Shown here piece after piece: positions 1 to 9,095 of a stretch of DNA of 36,999 nt; the first letter of the stretch is position 1; each line of letters opens with the position of its first letter. Location of the stretch: contig PDRW01000011.1 in the NCBI GenBank assembly GCA_002746935.1, forward strand, positions 1 through 36,999. The letters are read 5' to 3'. The notes under the pieces are model-generated. The model was not told where the DNA came from. It made no database searches and saw only the letters and a program-made list of their open reading frames with translations. This DNA comes from Rhodobacterales bacterium (GTDB lineage Bacteria > Pseudomonadota > Alphaproteobacteria > Rhodobacterales > Rhodobacteraceae). A program made the position numbers and the translations under genes.

Positions 1-1
1 C

Positions 2-664
2 TTTTCCGGCCAGCGCAACCGCTTCCGCCGCTCCAACCTCGCCGCCAGCGCCAATTTCGACTGGCGCGCGACCCTGCGCGAGAACCTCACCCGCTACGAC
101 CCCGAACGCCAGCGGATCGTCGCCGAAAGGCTGCGGTTCAACGCCCGGACGCGCCGCCACCTGCCCTGGACCGTGCTGCTCTGCGTCGACCAGAGCGGCT
201 CGATGACCGACAGCGTGATCCATTCGGCGGTGCTCGCGGCGATCCTCACCGGCCTGCCGGGGGTGCGGGTGAAGATGGTGCTGTTCGACACCGCGGTGCT
301 CGACGTGACCGACCAGCTGTCGGACCCGCTCGACACGCTGCTTTCGGTGCAACTCGGCGGCGGCACCGACATCGGCCAGGCGCTGGGCTATTGCGAGACC
401 CTGGTGGAGGATCCGGGCCGCACGGTGCTGGCGCTGGTGAGCGACTTCTTCGAAGGCGGCAGCGGGCGGCGGATGCTCGCCGCCATCGCCCGGCTGGCCG
501 AAGCGCAGGTGACGCTCCTCGGCCTCCCGGCGCTCGACAACAGCGGCCGGGTCTGGGTCAACGAGACGCTGGCGGCACAGGCGGCAGCGCTCGGCATGGA
601 GGTCGGCGCGATGAGCCCCGAGTGTTTCGCCGACTGGCTGGCGGATGTGATGGCGGGCCGGTGA
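2..664 (+). CDS. VWA-domain protein, 5' end outside the window
   Basis: The frame is open from the first bases of the window, so the true start lies upstream. The visible part carries a von Willebrand factor A fold with a metal-ion-dependent adhesion site: DQSGS (bases about 188-202), then the second metal ligand region GGGTDIGQAL and a later SDF strand end. An internal GTG at 173 could be mistaken for a start, but it would cut off the first strand and the conserved basic stretch before it. The SWIM-domain gene follows after only a few bases, so the two are cotranscribed. In many bacteria such VWA proteins sit with a MoxR-type AAA ATPase, and the pair is thought to act as a chaperone-like or metal-insertion system; the ATPase would be just upstream, outside the window. 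VWA assignment is firm, the exact role is not known. Confidence 0.88.
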   Translation, partial: FSGQRNRFRRSNLAASANFDWRATLRENLTRYDPERQRIVAERLRFNARTRRHLPWTVLLCVDQSGSMTDSVIHSAVLAAILTGLPGVRVKMVLFDTAVLDVTDQLSDPLDTLLSVQLGGGTDIGQALGYCETLVEDPGRTVLALVSDFFEGGSGRRMLAAIARLAEAQVTLLGLPALDNSGRVWVNETLAAQAAALGMEVGAMSPECFADWLADVMAGR

Positions 665-673
665 GGTGTGGCG

Positions 674-2584
674 ATGAGCGGTGACACAGGCAAGATGGGC
701 CCCATGCTGGCCGCGCTCGACGACGCAGGCCTCGTGGCGCTGGCCTCCAAAGGGCTGCTCCGGCGCGCCAGGGCGGCGCTGAAGACCCCCGGAGCGGTCA
801 GGCTGTGCGAGGCGAACGAAACAGGCGCCGTGCTGGAGATCGAAGGCCATGAGGTCACGCTCGACCCGCGCGGCCTTCCCGCCGCCCGCTGTAGCTGCCC
901 CGCAACCGGCCTCTGCCGCCATGTGCTGATGGCGGCGCTGACGCTCCGCGCCCGCGAAGCGGCGCCCGGCTCCGAAGCCTCCGCCCCGCGCCCCACCGCG
1001 CTCGACGAGATCAGGCGCCTGACCCGTGCCGAAATCGAGGCCTTTGCCGGGGCCGACTGGCCGCGGGCACAGCGGATCGCCGCTGCCTCGCGGCAAAGCC
1101 CGCAAGAGGCCGATGCCACCAGCCTCGTGGTCACGATGGAGGGCGCGCCGGGGCCGGTCACCTTTCTTGCGGGCGGCGGGCTCAAGGCGGCCCGGTTCAA
1201 GGGGCCCGACGCGCAGCGGCGGCGGTTCGTCGCTGCCGCGGCCCTGATCGTCAGCGGCCATGCGCCCGAAGCGCCCCCGGAGACAAGCGCCCCCGTCGAC
1301 AAAGACCTGCTCAAAGCCTGCCACGCCGCCCTCGACGCCGCCCTGCACCACGGCCTTCGCGGCGACCCCGGCCTTGCCCGGGACCGCCTCTTCGACCTCG
1401 CAACCTCCGCCCGCGCCGAGGCCGCCCCCCGGCTCGCCGCCACCCTGCGCGATGCCGCCGCGCTCGCCGGACGCCTTGCCAACCGTGACCCGAAAACCGA
1501 CCCCACCGCGCTGCTGCTGGCGCTCGCCACCTGCCACGCGCTCACCCGCGCCCTCGCCGCCGCGCCGGGCGACCCGGCGCTCACCGGACAGCTCCGCCGC
1601 GACTACCAACCGGCCCCGGCGCTCGACCTCGCAGTGCTCGGACTTGAGGCCTGGCGCAGCCCCTCGGGGGCGCGCGGGCTGACCATCCACGGGCTGGCCG
1701 CAGGGCGGTTCCTCGCCTCCGGCCCGGCGCGGCTGGCCGGCACCGACCCGGGCTTCGACCCGGCCAACGCCAGCCAGCTGCCCTGGTGGCCCGGCCTGAC
1801 CCCTGCGGCGATGACCGGACGGGTGCTGCACCTGCCGCACCCGCTGATCGCACCCGACGGCATGTTGTCGCGCCAATGCGAGGTGGCCCCGGAGACCCGC
1901 GCCCTCGCCCCCGAAGAGCTCGGCTTCCACGACGACTGGCAGACGCTGCGTGCCGATATTGCGGCGCGGCGCGGCCTCGGCCTGCGAGCGCTCACCCGGC
2001 CCGTCCCGGCGCTCATCCGCTTCGCCGCCTGCGGCGCGCCGCGCCGCGACCCCGCCACCCGGGTGCATCTGCTGGATATCGCCGACCGGCGTGGCGCGGC
2101 GCTCGCCCTGGAGCTTCCGGATGCTGCGGCAGCCACGGCGATCGGTGCGATGCAACACCGGCTGCATGGCGCGCTGGTGGTTGCCGGGGGTGATGAGGCC
2201 GGCACCCGCTTCCGGCTGGTGAGCCTGTTCCATGACGGCATGCCCGCACCCTGGAACGTCACCCTCGACCCGGTACCGCCCGCCCTCGCCAGGCCCGGAA
2301 AGTTCGACCGCCTGCGCAGCCGCAGCCGCATCGTTCGGACGCCCCCGCAGACCGCCCCCGGCGCGGCCATGATCTTCGCCGACCGGGCGCTCAGAGCCCT
2401 GACCGACGCGGTTTCGGTGCCTCCGGACCCGAACGAATGCGCCGCCCTCACGACTGCGGCCGAAACCCTCGGCCTGGCCAGCCTCGCCCGTCGCCTTGCT
2501 TCTCTCGACGGACAGGACAGCGCCATGTTCCTTGCGCTCGCCTGGGAAATCACCCTGCTGCGGCGGGCCCTGACGAAAACATGA
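674..2584 (+). CDS. SWIM zinc-finger protein
   Basis: A protein of about 636 residues with a SWIM zinc-binding motif near the N-terminus: CSC, six residues, then CRH (about residues 74-84). SWIM domains bind zinc and are predicted to contact DNA or protein partners. The rest is Ala/Arg/Leu-rich and I recognise no further domain. A GTG at 668 is also in frame, but the ribosome-binding sequence GGTGAGG (660-666) is one base from it and seven bases from the ATG at 674, so 674 is preferred. The gene starts right after the VWA gene and is the last of that operon. SWIM proteins are regular partners of MoxR/VWA clusters, so this is probably an accessory subunit of that system; function is inferred from context. 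Confidence 0.8.
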   Translation: MSGDTGKMGPMLAALDDAGLVALASKGLLRRARAALKTPGAVRLCEANETGAVLEIEGHEVTLDPRGLPAARCSCPATGLCRHVLMAALTLRAREAAPGSEASAPRPTALDEIRRLTRAEIEAFAGADWPRAQRIAAASRQSPQEADATSLVVTMEGAPGPVTFLAGGGLKAARFKGPDAQRRRFVAAAALIVSGHAPEAPPETSAPVDKDLLKACHAALDAALHHGLRGDPGLARDRLFDLATSARAEAAPRLAATLRDAAALAGRLANRDPKTDPTALLLALATCHALTRALAAAPGDPALTGQLRRDYQPAPALDLAVLGLEAWRSPSGARGLTIHGLAAGRFLASGPARLAGTDPGFDPANASQLPWWPGLTPAAMTGRVLHLPHPLIAPDGMLSRQCEVAPETRALAPEELGFHDDWQTLRADIAARRGLGLRALTRPVPALIRFAACGAPRRDPATRVHLLDIADRRGAALALELPDAAAATAIGAMQHRLHGALVVAGGDEAGTRFRLVSLFHDGMPAPWNVTLDPVPPALARPGKFDRLRSRSRIVRTPPQTAPGAAMIFADRALRALTDAVSVPPDPNECAALTTAAETLGLASLARRLASLDGQDSAMFLALAWEITLLRRALTKT

Positions 2585-2608
2585 CGGGGGCCCGGCGGGG
2601 GTCTGGGG

Positions 2609-2640
2609 CCGACGGGGGGCCGACGGGGGGCCGACGGGGG
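2609..2640 (+). repeat. 11-bp G-rich tandem repeat, three copies
   Basis: The unit CCGACGGGGGG occurs three times head to tail (2609, 2620, 2631; the last lacks one G) just after the SWIM gene stop. It is non-coding and looks like a small slippage-type minisatellite. Confidence 0.8.
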
Positions 2641-2666
2641 CATGCGCGGGGCTTGAGAGGGCAGGG

Positions 2667-2688
2667 CCGAGGGGGCCAGCCCCCTCGG
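2667..2688. terminator. hairpin between convergent genes
   Basis: A 9-bp perfect stem, CCGAGGGGG pairing with CCCCCTCGG around a CCAG loop, sits between the 3' ends of the SWIM gene (plus) and pcs (minus). There is no T-run directly after the stem on the plus strand, so it may act as a bidirectional stall or 3' end stabiliser rather than a classical terminator. Confidence 0.5.
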
Positions 2689-2690
2689 GC

Positions 2691-2718
2691 TCCCCCGGAG
2701 TATTTCGGCCAGGAAAAG
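2691..2718 (+). repeat. CCCGGAGTAT-type intergenic element, copy A
   Basis: The 28-bp stretch contains CCCCCGGAGTATTTCGGCC followed by AGGAAAAG. A related stretch lies on the minus strand at 16343-16370, with most bases shared by eye (about 21 of 28). Both lie just after a gene 3' end and beside a G-rich minirepeat. From memory, elements with this core are common at gene ends in Rhodobacterales. Confidence 0.55.
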
Positions 2719-2721
2719 GAC

Positions 2722-3447
2722 TTACCGGTGCAGGACGGATGCGGTGCCGCGGGGCGGGACGATCTGTTGCAGGATGCCCGCGATGAGCAGGTAGATCGAG
2801 GTGGCGACCATGCCCCATTGGGCCCAGCTGCCCGGCTGGAACTCTTCGAAGGCGGCCCATCCGGCAAAGCCTGTCCAGGCGATGGCGATGGGCAGTGAGG
2901 CCGGGCGCCAGCGTTCGGTGCGCACCGGGTGGATGAACTTGAGGGGGGTGAACATGGCCACCGCGAGGGCGAGCACCATGCCCAGCGTGACCCAGAAATT
3001 GGGTTCGGTCGCGAACAGGACGATCACCACCATGTTCCAGCAGCCGGGAAAGCCGGCGAAGGAATTGTCCTTCGTTTTCATGCGGGTGTCGGCGTAGTAG
3101 AGCGCTGACGTGAAGACGATCACGATGATCGCCACCCAGCCGGTCCAGCCCGGCAGGAGCCCGGACTTGAACAGCGCATAGGCCGGGATGAAGACATAGG
3201 TCAGGTAGTCGATGATCAGATCCATCAACACGCCGTCGATCTGGCGGGCGTAGGTTCTGACGCCGTAGCGCCGGGCGAGGGGGCCGTCGAGCCCGTCGAC
3301 GACGAAGGCTGCCATCAGCCAGAGAAACATCAGCGCCCATTTCTCTTCCGCCGCGGCCAGCATGGCGAGCATGGCGCAGACGGCGCCGGTGGCGGTGAAA
3401 AGGTGGACGAGATAGGCCTTGATCTCACGGGTCATGGCCGCCTTCAT
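2722..3447 (-). CDS. pcs: Phosphatidylcholine synthase
   Basis: Makes phosphatidylcholine in one step from CDP-diacylglycerol and choline in the inner membrane. The 241-residue product matches the usual length of Pcs proteins and has several hydrophobic segments. The CDP-alcohol phosphotransferase signature is visible at about residues 47-78: DGLDGPLAR, then DGVLMDLIID carrying the G-x3-D-x3-D part, with the longer spacing typical of Pcs. Later Pcs-like stretches include YYADTRMKT, GFPGCWNMVV and FIHPVR. An open frame extends far upstream of the start but is only read-through under xerC. Two starts are possible: ATG at 3447 (241 aa) and ATG at 3435 (237 aa, begins MTREIKAY), and AAGGCGG lies before the second. 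It follows xerC on the same strand with a 70-bp gap. Confidence 0.93.
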   Translation of the reverse strand: MKAAMTREIKAYLVHLFTATGAVCAMLAMLAAAEEKWALMFLWLMAAFVVDGLDGPLARRYGVRTYARQIDGVLMDLIIDYLTYVFIPAYALFKSGLLPGWTGWVAIIVIVFTSALYYADTRMKTKDNSFAGFPGCWNMVVIVLFATEPNFWVTLGMVLALAVAMFTPLKFIHPVRTERWRPASLPIAIAWTGFAGWAAFEEFQPGSWAQWGMVATSIYLLIAGILQQIVPPRGTASVLHR

Positions 3448-3517
3448 GACCGATTTGTGACGCGGGTTCAACGGGATTGCGCGTTCCGGGGCCGGTTCGG
3501 CCGCGGTTCCGGCCGGT

Positions 3518-4459
3518 TCAGCCCCGGGCGCGGGGATGGGCGGCCTCGTAGACCTCGAGGAGTCGGGCAGTATCGACGGCGGTATAGGCTTCGGTGGTGG
3601 AGAGCGAGGCGTGGCCCAGCAATTCCTGAATCGCGCGCAAATCGCCGCCGGCGTCGAGCAGGTGGGTGGCGAAGCTGTGGCGCAGGGCATGCGGCGTGGC
3701 GGAGGCGGGCAGGCCGAGCTGGAGCCGGGCGCGTTCCATCGCCTTCTGCACGAGACGCGGGTTCAGCTTGCCGCCGCGGGCGCCGCGAAACAGTGGTGCC
3801 GCCGGGGTTTGCGGCCAGGGGCAAAGCGCGAGATAGGCGTCGACCGCGGCTTTCGCGGCGGGCAGGACCGGAACAAGGCGTTCCTTGCCGCCCTTGCCGG
3901 TGATCCGCAGCACGTCTTTCAGCGGGGCGTCGGCGCCGGTGAGGCTCAGCGCTTCCGAGATCCTGAGGCCGCAGCCATAGAGCAGGGTGACCACGGCGGC
4001 GTCGCGGGCGCCGGTCCAGGGGTCGGGGCTCTGGCTTTCGGTCGTGGCGATCACCTCGCTTGCGGCGTCGGGGGCGAGCGGGCGGGGGAGTTTGCGCCGG
4101 TAACGCGGCGAGCGGGTGGAGAGCACCTGGGTGGCGTCGAAATCGTCGCGGTCGGAGAGCCAGCGGTAGAAGCTTTTCACCGCCGAGAGGCTGCGGGCGA
4201 GCGAGCGGGCGGCGGTGCCGCGGGCGCGTTCATGGGCCATCCAGGCGCGCATCTCGGAGAGCCCCACCGTGGCCAGCGCGCCACGGCCCTGGGGGCCGCC
4301 GCGGTGGGCGGCGAGGAAGGCGAGAAAGCCGGTCACGTCGGCGCCATAGGCGGTGACGGTGGCCGGGGCGGCGCCCTCCAGCGCGGAGAGGTGGGCAAGC
4401 CAGCCCCGGAGCGCGTCACGGGCACCGGGACTGATGTCAAGGCTGTTGTTTTTCAACAT
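3518..4459 (-). CDS. xerC: Tyrosine recombinase XerC
   Basis: Site-specific recombinase that resolves chromosome dimers at dif together with XerD. The 313-residue protein has an N-terminal SAM-like core-binding domain (about 10-110) and a C-terminal catalytic domain (about 125-305). All catalytic residues are present: Arg166 in GCGLRISEAL, Lys189 in TGKGGKER, His257 and Arg260 in HALRHSFATH, His283 in LLGHASLSTTEAY, and nucleophile Tyr292. The gene follows DUF484 after 51 bp of unusually AT-rich DNA. The DUF484-xerC order is conserved widely in Proteobacteria, which supports XerC rather than XerD. The ATG at 4459 lacks an obvious ribosome-binding site at normal spacing, so the start is less certain than the gene. 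Confidence 0.93.
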   Translation of the reverse strand: MLKNNSLDISPGARDALRGWLAHLSALEGAAPATVTAYGADVTGFLAFLAAHRGGPQGRGALATVGLSEMRAWMAHERARGTAARSLARSLSAVKSFYRWLSDRDDFDATQVLSTRSPRYRRKLPRPLAPDAASEVIATTESQSPDPWTGARDAAVVTLLYGCGLRISEALSLTGADAPLKDVLRITGKGGKERLVPVLPAAKAAVDAYLALCPWPQTPAAPLFRGARGGKLNPRLVQKAMERARLQLGLPASATPHALRHSFATHLLDAGGDLRAIQELLGHASLSTTEAYTAVDTARLLEVYEAAHPRARG

Positions 4460-4510
4460 TTACGGGTGAAAATAGCACCTTTCTTCGGTAATACTTACAC
4501 TTATCGAACC

Positions 4511-5218
4511 TTAGCCCAGCCAGTGCCGCATGGCGCGCTCGAACACGCCGGCGAAGAAGCCCAGCAGATCGGTGCCCTGACCGGGCTTGAACTGATGCGG
4601 GTCTTCGGCGCCCAGAACCAGCATGCCCGGCAGACGGCCCTCGCCGAGGTCGAGCCGCAGGCAGGCTTCGGAGCGGATCCAGACGCCGCTTTCGCCATAG
4701 ACCTTTGTGTCCTGTTCATGCACCTGACGCAGCACCACCGGGCGCGGCGAGATCGCGCGGGGTTCGCCGATATAGGCGGAGACGAAGCCCGGTTCGCCCA
4801 CCACCAGCATCTCGCCGAGACGTTCCGCGATCGCCTTGCCCTCGTCGAGCTCGGTTTCCAGAACGAGGCGGATGCAGTCGACCTGAAGCACCTCGGCCAC
4901 CTCACCGCCGAGATCCGTCATGAAGCTCTCGAAATCGCCCGGGTCGAGCATCCGCAGCACCGCGCGGTGGATCAGGTTCATGCCGGCGAGGTTTTCATAG
5001 GCCGCAGCGATCACCGAGCGGTGGGTTTCTTCGAGCCGGTCGAGGCGGCTTTCGAGCCGTTCCATGGCGATGCCGCGCAGATCGACGATATTCGCCCCCA
5101 TGCTGCGTTCGTTGGCGGCGATGAGCGCGCGCATCATCTCGTGGTCATCGAGAATGACCTCGGGTTGCGCAATGATGCGCTCGCGCATTTCCTCTGTGAT
5201 CGGTGCGGTACTCGTCAT
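4511..5218 (-). CDS. DUF484 family protein
   Basis: A 235-residue cytoplasmic protein of the DUF484 (YigA-like) family, with a GAF-like fold expected for its C-terminal half. The N-terminal part (about 10-75) is charged and helical, consistent with a coiled coil (ERLESRLDRLEE). The C-terminal part has the conserved pattern with RQVHEQDTKVYG and GMLVLGAEDPHQF. The molecular role is not established. Its steady position before xerC suggests a link to chromosome dimer resolution or cell division, but that is inference. A possible promoter lies upstream on the minus strand: TTGGAG, 17 bases, TGCTAG (about 5255-5285), weak. Confidence 0.88.
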   Translation of the reverse strand: MTSTAPITEEMRERIIAQPEVILDDHEMMRALIAANERSMGANIVDLRGIAMERLESRLDRLEETHRSVIAAAYENLAGMNLIHRAVLRMLDPGDFESFMTDLGGEVAEVLQVDCIRLVLETELDEGKAIAERLGEMLVVGEPGFVSAYIGEPRAISPRPVVLRQVHEQDTKVYGESGVWIRSEACLRLDLGEGRLPGMLVLGAEDPHQFKPGQGTDLLGFFAGVFERAMRHWLG

Positions 5219-5399
5219 GTCTGCCTCGGGTGTTTTCGTTTTGGCGCGAGACTAGCACTTCGGATGTTGAATTTCTCCAACTATTTTTTCAATCCCGCCG
5301 GGTATGGCGAAAATGCCCCGGCACACCGGCACAGCCGCAAACCGGCGCGGATCAGGCGCCGGTTCCGGGTGCGGTTTGGGGGGCCGTTCGGGGGCGGGG

Positions 5400-6050
5400 T
5401 CAGATCTTCAGCCCGGCGGCCTCGGCATCCCTGAGGAAGGCGGCGAGGCCCTTGTCGGTCAGCGGATGCGCGGCCATGGCCTTGATCACCGCGGGCGGGG
5501 CGGTCATCACATCGGCGCCGATCAGGGCGGCGGCGCGGACATGGTTGACGCTGCGCACCGAGGCGGCGAGAATTTCGGTCCCGAAGCCGTAATTGTCGTA
5601 GATCTGGCGGATGTCGGCGATCAGGTCCATACCGTCGAGATTGATGTCGTCGAGACGGCCGACGAAGGGCGAGATGAATGTCGCCCCGGCCTTGGCGGCG
5701 AGCAGCGCCTGGTTGGCGGAGAAACAGAGCGTGACGTTGACCATCCTGCCCTCGCCGGTGAGCACCTTGCAGGCCTTGAGGCCGTCAAGCGTCAGCGGCA
5801 CTTTCACCGCGATATTGGGGGCGATTTCGGCGAGCTTGCGGCCTTCGGCGATCATCGCCTCCGCTTCGGTCGCCAGCACTTCGGCCGAAACCGGGCCGGA
5901 GATGAAGGAGCAGATTTCGCGGGTGACTTCGAGGATGTCACGGCCGGATTTCTTGACCAGCGAGGGGTTGGTGGTCACGCCATCGCAAAGCCCGAGGTCG
6001 TCGAGTTCGCGGATGGCGTCGACGTCGGCGGTATCGGCAAAGAATTTCAT
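5400..6050 (-). CDS. fsa: Fructose-6-phosphate aldolase / small transaldolase
   Basis: A 216-residue class I aldolase of the small transaldolase (TalC/FSA) subfamily, acting in the cytoplasm on fructose 6-phosphate or as a transaldolase in the pentose phosphate pathway. It shows the N-terminal [10 protein letters not shown], the phosphate-binding GVTTNPSL (24-31), the Schiff-base lysine Lys83 in NIAVKVPLT, and [11 protein letters not shown]. Length and motifs fit members annotated in either way, and sequence alone does not separate the two activities. The frame stays open far upstream on the minus strand under priA, but the ATG at 6050 matches the family start exactly. It is divergent from priA with 153 bp between the two starts. 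Confidence 0.93.
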   Translation of the reverse strand: MKFFADTADVDAIRELDDLGLCDGVTTNPSLVKKSGRDILEVTREICSFISGPVSAEVLATEAEAMIAEGRKLAEIAPNIAVKVPLTLDGLKACKVLTGEGRMVNVTLCFSANQALLAAKAGATFISPFVGRLDDINLDGMDLIADIRQIYDNYGFGTEILAASVRSVNHVRAAALIGADVMTAPPAVIKAMAAHPLTDKGLAAFLRDAEAAGLKI

Positions 6051-6203
6051 CGCGGGTCCTGTCTGTTGGCTGCGGTCGGTTGGCTTTGTCATACAGGCTT
6101 GGGCGGGTTGCCGGAAGGTCGAATCGGTCGGGGCGGGGGCGCGGAGGCGGCCGAAGCGACCGGTGCGGCGCCTTGCAGGGCGCCGGTTGCGCGGGAGGTG
6201 GGC

Positions 6204-8414
6204 ATGACAACAGCGTTGGAGAACGCACCGCGCCTGTTCGAAGGAGGCGCCCGGGTTGCGGTGCTCACCACCCAGCCGCTCGACCGGATGCTGACCTACC
6301 GCGCCCCCGAGGGCGGCTGCTGGCAGGGGGCCTTCGTCGAGGTGCCGCTGGGGCCGCGCAAGGTGATGGGCGTGGTCTGGGGGGCGGGGGAGGCGGGGTT
6401 TGACGCCGCAAGGCTCCGCCGCGTCGCCCGGGTGCTCGACGTCGCCCCGATGCGCGGCGAGATGGCCGCTTTCCTCACCCGCGCGGGCGATTACACGCTG
6501 ACCCCGATGCACCAGATGCTGCGCCTCGCCACCCGCGCGCCGGGGCTGACCGATCCGCCCTCGATGCGCAAGGTCTACCGGCTGGGCACGGCGGTGCCGG
6601 AGCGGATGACCGCGGCCCGCGAAAAGGTGCTGGCGGTGCTGGAGGAATTCGACGGCCTCGCCTTCACCCTTGCGGAACTGTCCGCTCAGGCGGGGGTGAG
6701 CAGCTCGGTGGTCAAGGGGCTGGTGCAGCTCGGGGCGGTGCGCGAGGCGGCCACCCCGCGCGATCTGCCCTATCCGCCGCTCGACCCGGCCCTGCCCGGC
6801 AAGCCGCTCACGCCCGAGCAATCCGCCGCCGCCGCCCGGCTGGTGGAAGGCCAGCGGAGCGGGCGTTACGGCACGGTGCTGCTGCGCGGGGTGACCGGGT
6901 CGGGCAAGACGGAAGTTTATATGGAGGCGGTCGCCGAGGCGCTCAGGCTCGGCCGTCAGGCGCTGGTGCTGCTGCCCGAAATTGCCCTCACCGCCGATTT
7001 CATCGCCCGGGTCGAGGCACGTTTCGGCGCCCGCCCCGCCGAGTGGCATTCGGGCGTGACCATGACCGAGCGCCGCCGTCTGTGGCGCATGGCGGGGGAG
7101 GGGGCGGCACCGCTGGTGGTGGGGGCGCGCTCGGCGCTGTTCCTTCCGTTTCGCGACCTCGGTCTGGTGGTGGTCGACGAAGAACACGACCATTCCTACA
7201 AGCAGGAAGACGGGGTGCTCTATTCCGCCCGCGACATGGCGGTGATGCGTGCTTCGCTCTGCGATGCCCGGGTGGTGCTCGCCTCGGCCACGCCCTCGCT
7301 CGAAAGCTGGGCCAATGCCGAGGCCGGGAAATACACCCGCCTCGATCTGCCCTCGCGCTTCGGCCCGGCGGTGCTGCCGGAGTTGCGCGCCATCGACATG
7401 CGCGAAGAAGACCTGCCCGCCAACCGCTGGATCTCGCCGACGCTGGAAGCGCATCTGCACGACCGGCTTGCCAAGGGCGAACAATCGCTCCTGTTTCTCA
7501 ACCGGCGCGGCTATGCGCCGGTGACGATCTGCCGCGCCTGCGGCCATCAGATCGCCTGCCCGCATTGCGACGCGCGCATGGTCGAGCATCGGTTCCTGAA
7601 ACGTCTCGTCTGCCACCAATGCGGCGAGACCAGCCCGATGCCTGCCGCTTGTCCGTCCTGCAAGGTGGAGGGCAAGCTCGCCCCCGTCGGTCCGGGGGTG
7701 GAACGGCTGGCCGAGGAGGTGGGCGAGCGTTTCGCGCAGGCGCGGGTGGCGGTGCTGTCGTCGGATCTGTTCGCCTCGGCCCGCGCGCTCAAGGAACAGG
7801 TGGGCGTGATCGCCGGTGGCGGCGCCGACATCGTCATCGGCACCCAGATGGTGGCCAAGGGCCACAACTTTCCGCTGCTCACGCTGGTCGGGGTGATCGA
7901 CGCCGACCTCGGGCTTCAGGGCTCGGACCTGCGCGCCGCGGAAAAGACCTTCCAGCTGATCCGTCAGGTGGCGGGCCGCGCGGGGCGGGCCGAGAAGCCG
8001 GGGCTGGCGCTGCTTCAGACCTTCCAGCCGGAACACCCGGTGATCCGGGCGATCCTCTCGGGCGACGAGGAAGGGTTCTGGCGCGCCGAGGCGGCGGAGC
8101 GCCGGGCGGCGGGGGTGCCGCCCTACGGCCGGCTTGCGGGGGTGGTGATCTCGGCGAGCAACGCGGAGGCGGCCTTCGACCTCGCCAATGCGCTGGCCCG
8201 CGCCGACGGGCCGCTGCGCGCCGTGGGGGCACAGCTTTACGGCCCCGCGCCGGCGCCGATCGCCCGGATCCGCGGCCGCCACCGGGTGCGGCTGCTGGTG
8301 AAGGCGGACAAGGCCACGCCGCTGCAACCGGCCCTGCGCGCCTGGATCGCCCAGTTCACCCCGAAGGGCGATACCCGCCTCAGCGTCGATATCGACCCGC
8401 AAAGCTTCTACTGA
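6204..8414 (+). CDS. priA: Primosomal protein N' (PriA helicase)
   Basis: The 736-residue 3'-5' DNA helicase restarts replication at stalled forks by loading the replicative helicase. Visible parts: N-terminal 3'-end-binding domain (about 1-110), a winged-helix segment, helicase lobe 1 with Walker [10 protein letters not shown] (about 229) and DEEH (about 324), the zinc-binding insert with CRACG, CPHC, CHQCG and CPSC (about 443-490), then helicase lobe 2 with VAGRAGR (about 590) and the C-terminal domain. The start is set by GGGAGGTG (6193-6200) four bases before the ATG at 6204. A longer open frame upstream overlaps the fsa gene and its leader and is not coding. Highly confident. Confidence 0.97.
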   Translation: MTTALENAPRLFEGGARVAVLTTQPLDRMLTYRAPEGGCWQGAFVEVPLGPRKVMGVVWGAGEAGFDAARLRRVARVLDVAPMRGEMAAFLTRAGDYTLTPMHQMLRLATRAPGLTDPPSMRKVYRLGTAVPERMTAAREKVLAVLEEFDGLAFTLAELSAQAGVSSSVVKGLVQLGAVREAATPRDLPYPPLDPALPGKPLTPEQSAAAARLVEGQRSGRYGTVLLRGVTGSGKTEVYMEAVAEALRLGRQALVLLPEIALTADFIARVEARFGARPAEWHSGVTMTERRRLWRMAGEGAAPLVVGARSALFLPFRDLGLVVVDEEHDHSYKQEDGVLYSARDMAVMRASLCDARVVLASATPSLESWANAEAGKYTRLDLPSRFGPAVLPELRAIDMREEDLPANRWISPTLEAHLHDRLAKGEQSLLFLNRRGYAPVTICRACGHQIACPHCDARMVEHRFLKRLVCHQCGETSPMPAACPSCKVEGKLAPVGPGVERLAEEVGERFAQARVAVLSSDLFASARALKEQVGVIAGGGADIVIGTQMVAKGHNFPLLTLVGVIDADLGLQGSDLRAAEKTFQLIRQVAGRAGRAEKPGLALLQTFQPEHPVIRAILSGDEEGFWRAEAAERRAAGVPPYGRLAGVVISASNAEAAFDLANALARADGPLRAVGAQLYGPAPAPIARIRGRHRVRLLVKADKATPLQPALRAWIAQFTPKGDTRLSVDIDPQSFY

Positions 8415-8553
8415 GACCGGCCTGACAGGTATTCGTTAAGCTTTTGTCAGGATTTCTGGTGCAAACCCGTTACCGGACAGCCGCCGCCCAGGGGCGGGTC
8501 CGGAACGGCCGCGCCCCGCTCGCCGGGGGCCGGCGCACAGGAGGCATTCGCTC

Positions 8554-8862
8554 ATGGACCACCGGGTTCTCGAAATCCGTTACGACACCGCCGCGATCCC
8601 CGGCGGCAACCCGCATGACCCGGCGGACCCGCACCTGCTGCGGTTTCGCGACATGGCCATGCAGCAGATCGGTGCCGCGCTGGGCGATGACGGGCTTGGG
8701 GCCGAACTCGGCGCGGTGGTGGAGCAAAACGGGGTGCGGCTGAAATTCATGGTGATGGATTTCGACGCGGCAGAGGCGCGCCTCGGCGCGGCGCTCGGCC
8801 GGTCCGGCCTCGGCAAACCGGTCGAGATCCTGCGCTACTGGGACGACAAGGCGCTGATCTGA
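8554..8862 (+). CDS. Small protein, first of a tandem paralogue pair
   Basis: A soluble acidic protein of 102 residues that I do not recognise. It starts MDHRVLEIRYD and ends with PVEILRYWD. AGGAGG (8539-8544) nine bases before the ATG sets the start. It aligns without a gap to the 102-residue product of 9096-9404; by hand count 51 of 102 positions are identical, including DP at 25-26, RFRD, DGLG, DFDAAE and PVE-LRYWD. No signal peptide, membrane segment or metal motif is visible. The strong ribosome-binding sites and shared motifs make both convincing genes. Function unknown. Confidence 0.82.
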   Translation: MDHRVLEIRYDTAAIPGGNPHDPADPHLLRFRDMAMQQIGAALGDDGLGAELGAVVEQNGVRLKFMVMDFDAAEARLGAALGRSGLGKPVEILRYWDDKALI

Positions 8863-9095
8863 GCCCCTGCGGCACGCCACTCGGCGGTATTCTGCCAGGA
8901 CAGGCCGGCCAAAGCCGCATTCCGGCCCGTCTCATGGCCTGACTATGGCGCACCGGTGGTTTTGTTTCCCGGGCAGGAACACTCCCATTTTCGGACAGGA
9001 TTCCGACAGGGAAATGCCCGATTCCTCTGATCTGGTTATTTGCAGGTCACCCGGCCCCGCAACAACGCACAAATTCACAGAGGAGGAGAACGCGC

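Noticed and set aside
3536-5434. Plus-strand 632-codon open frame opposite xerC and DUF484
   Set aside because: Antisense of two recognised genes, Gly/Arg/His-rich product, no family resemblance.
6060-8402. Very long minus-strand open frame continuing upstream of fsa
   Set aside because: It mirrors priA on the other strand; high GC keeps antisense frames open. The fsa family start is at 6050 and the extra part resembles nothing.
8421-8451. CCTGACA...TGTCAGG after priA as a Crp/Fnr box or terminator
   Set aside because: The half-sites are 17 bases apart instead of four, and there is no T-run after the second arm; at most a weak hairpin.
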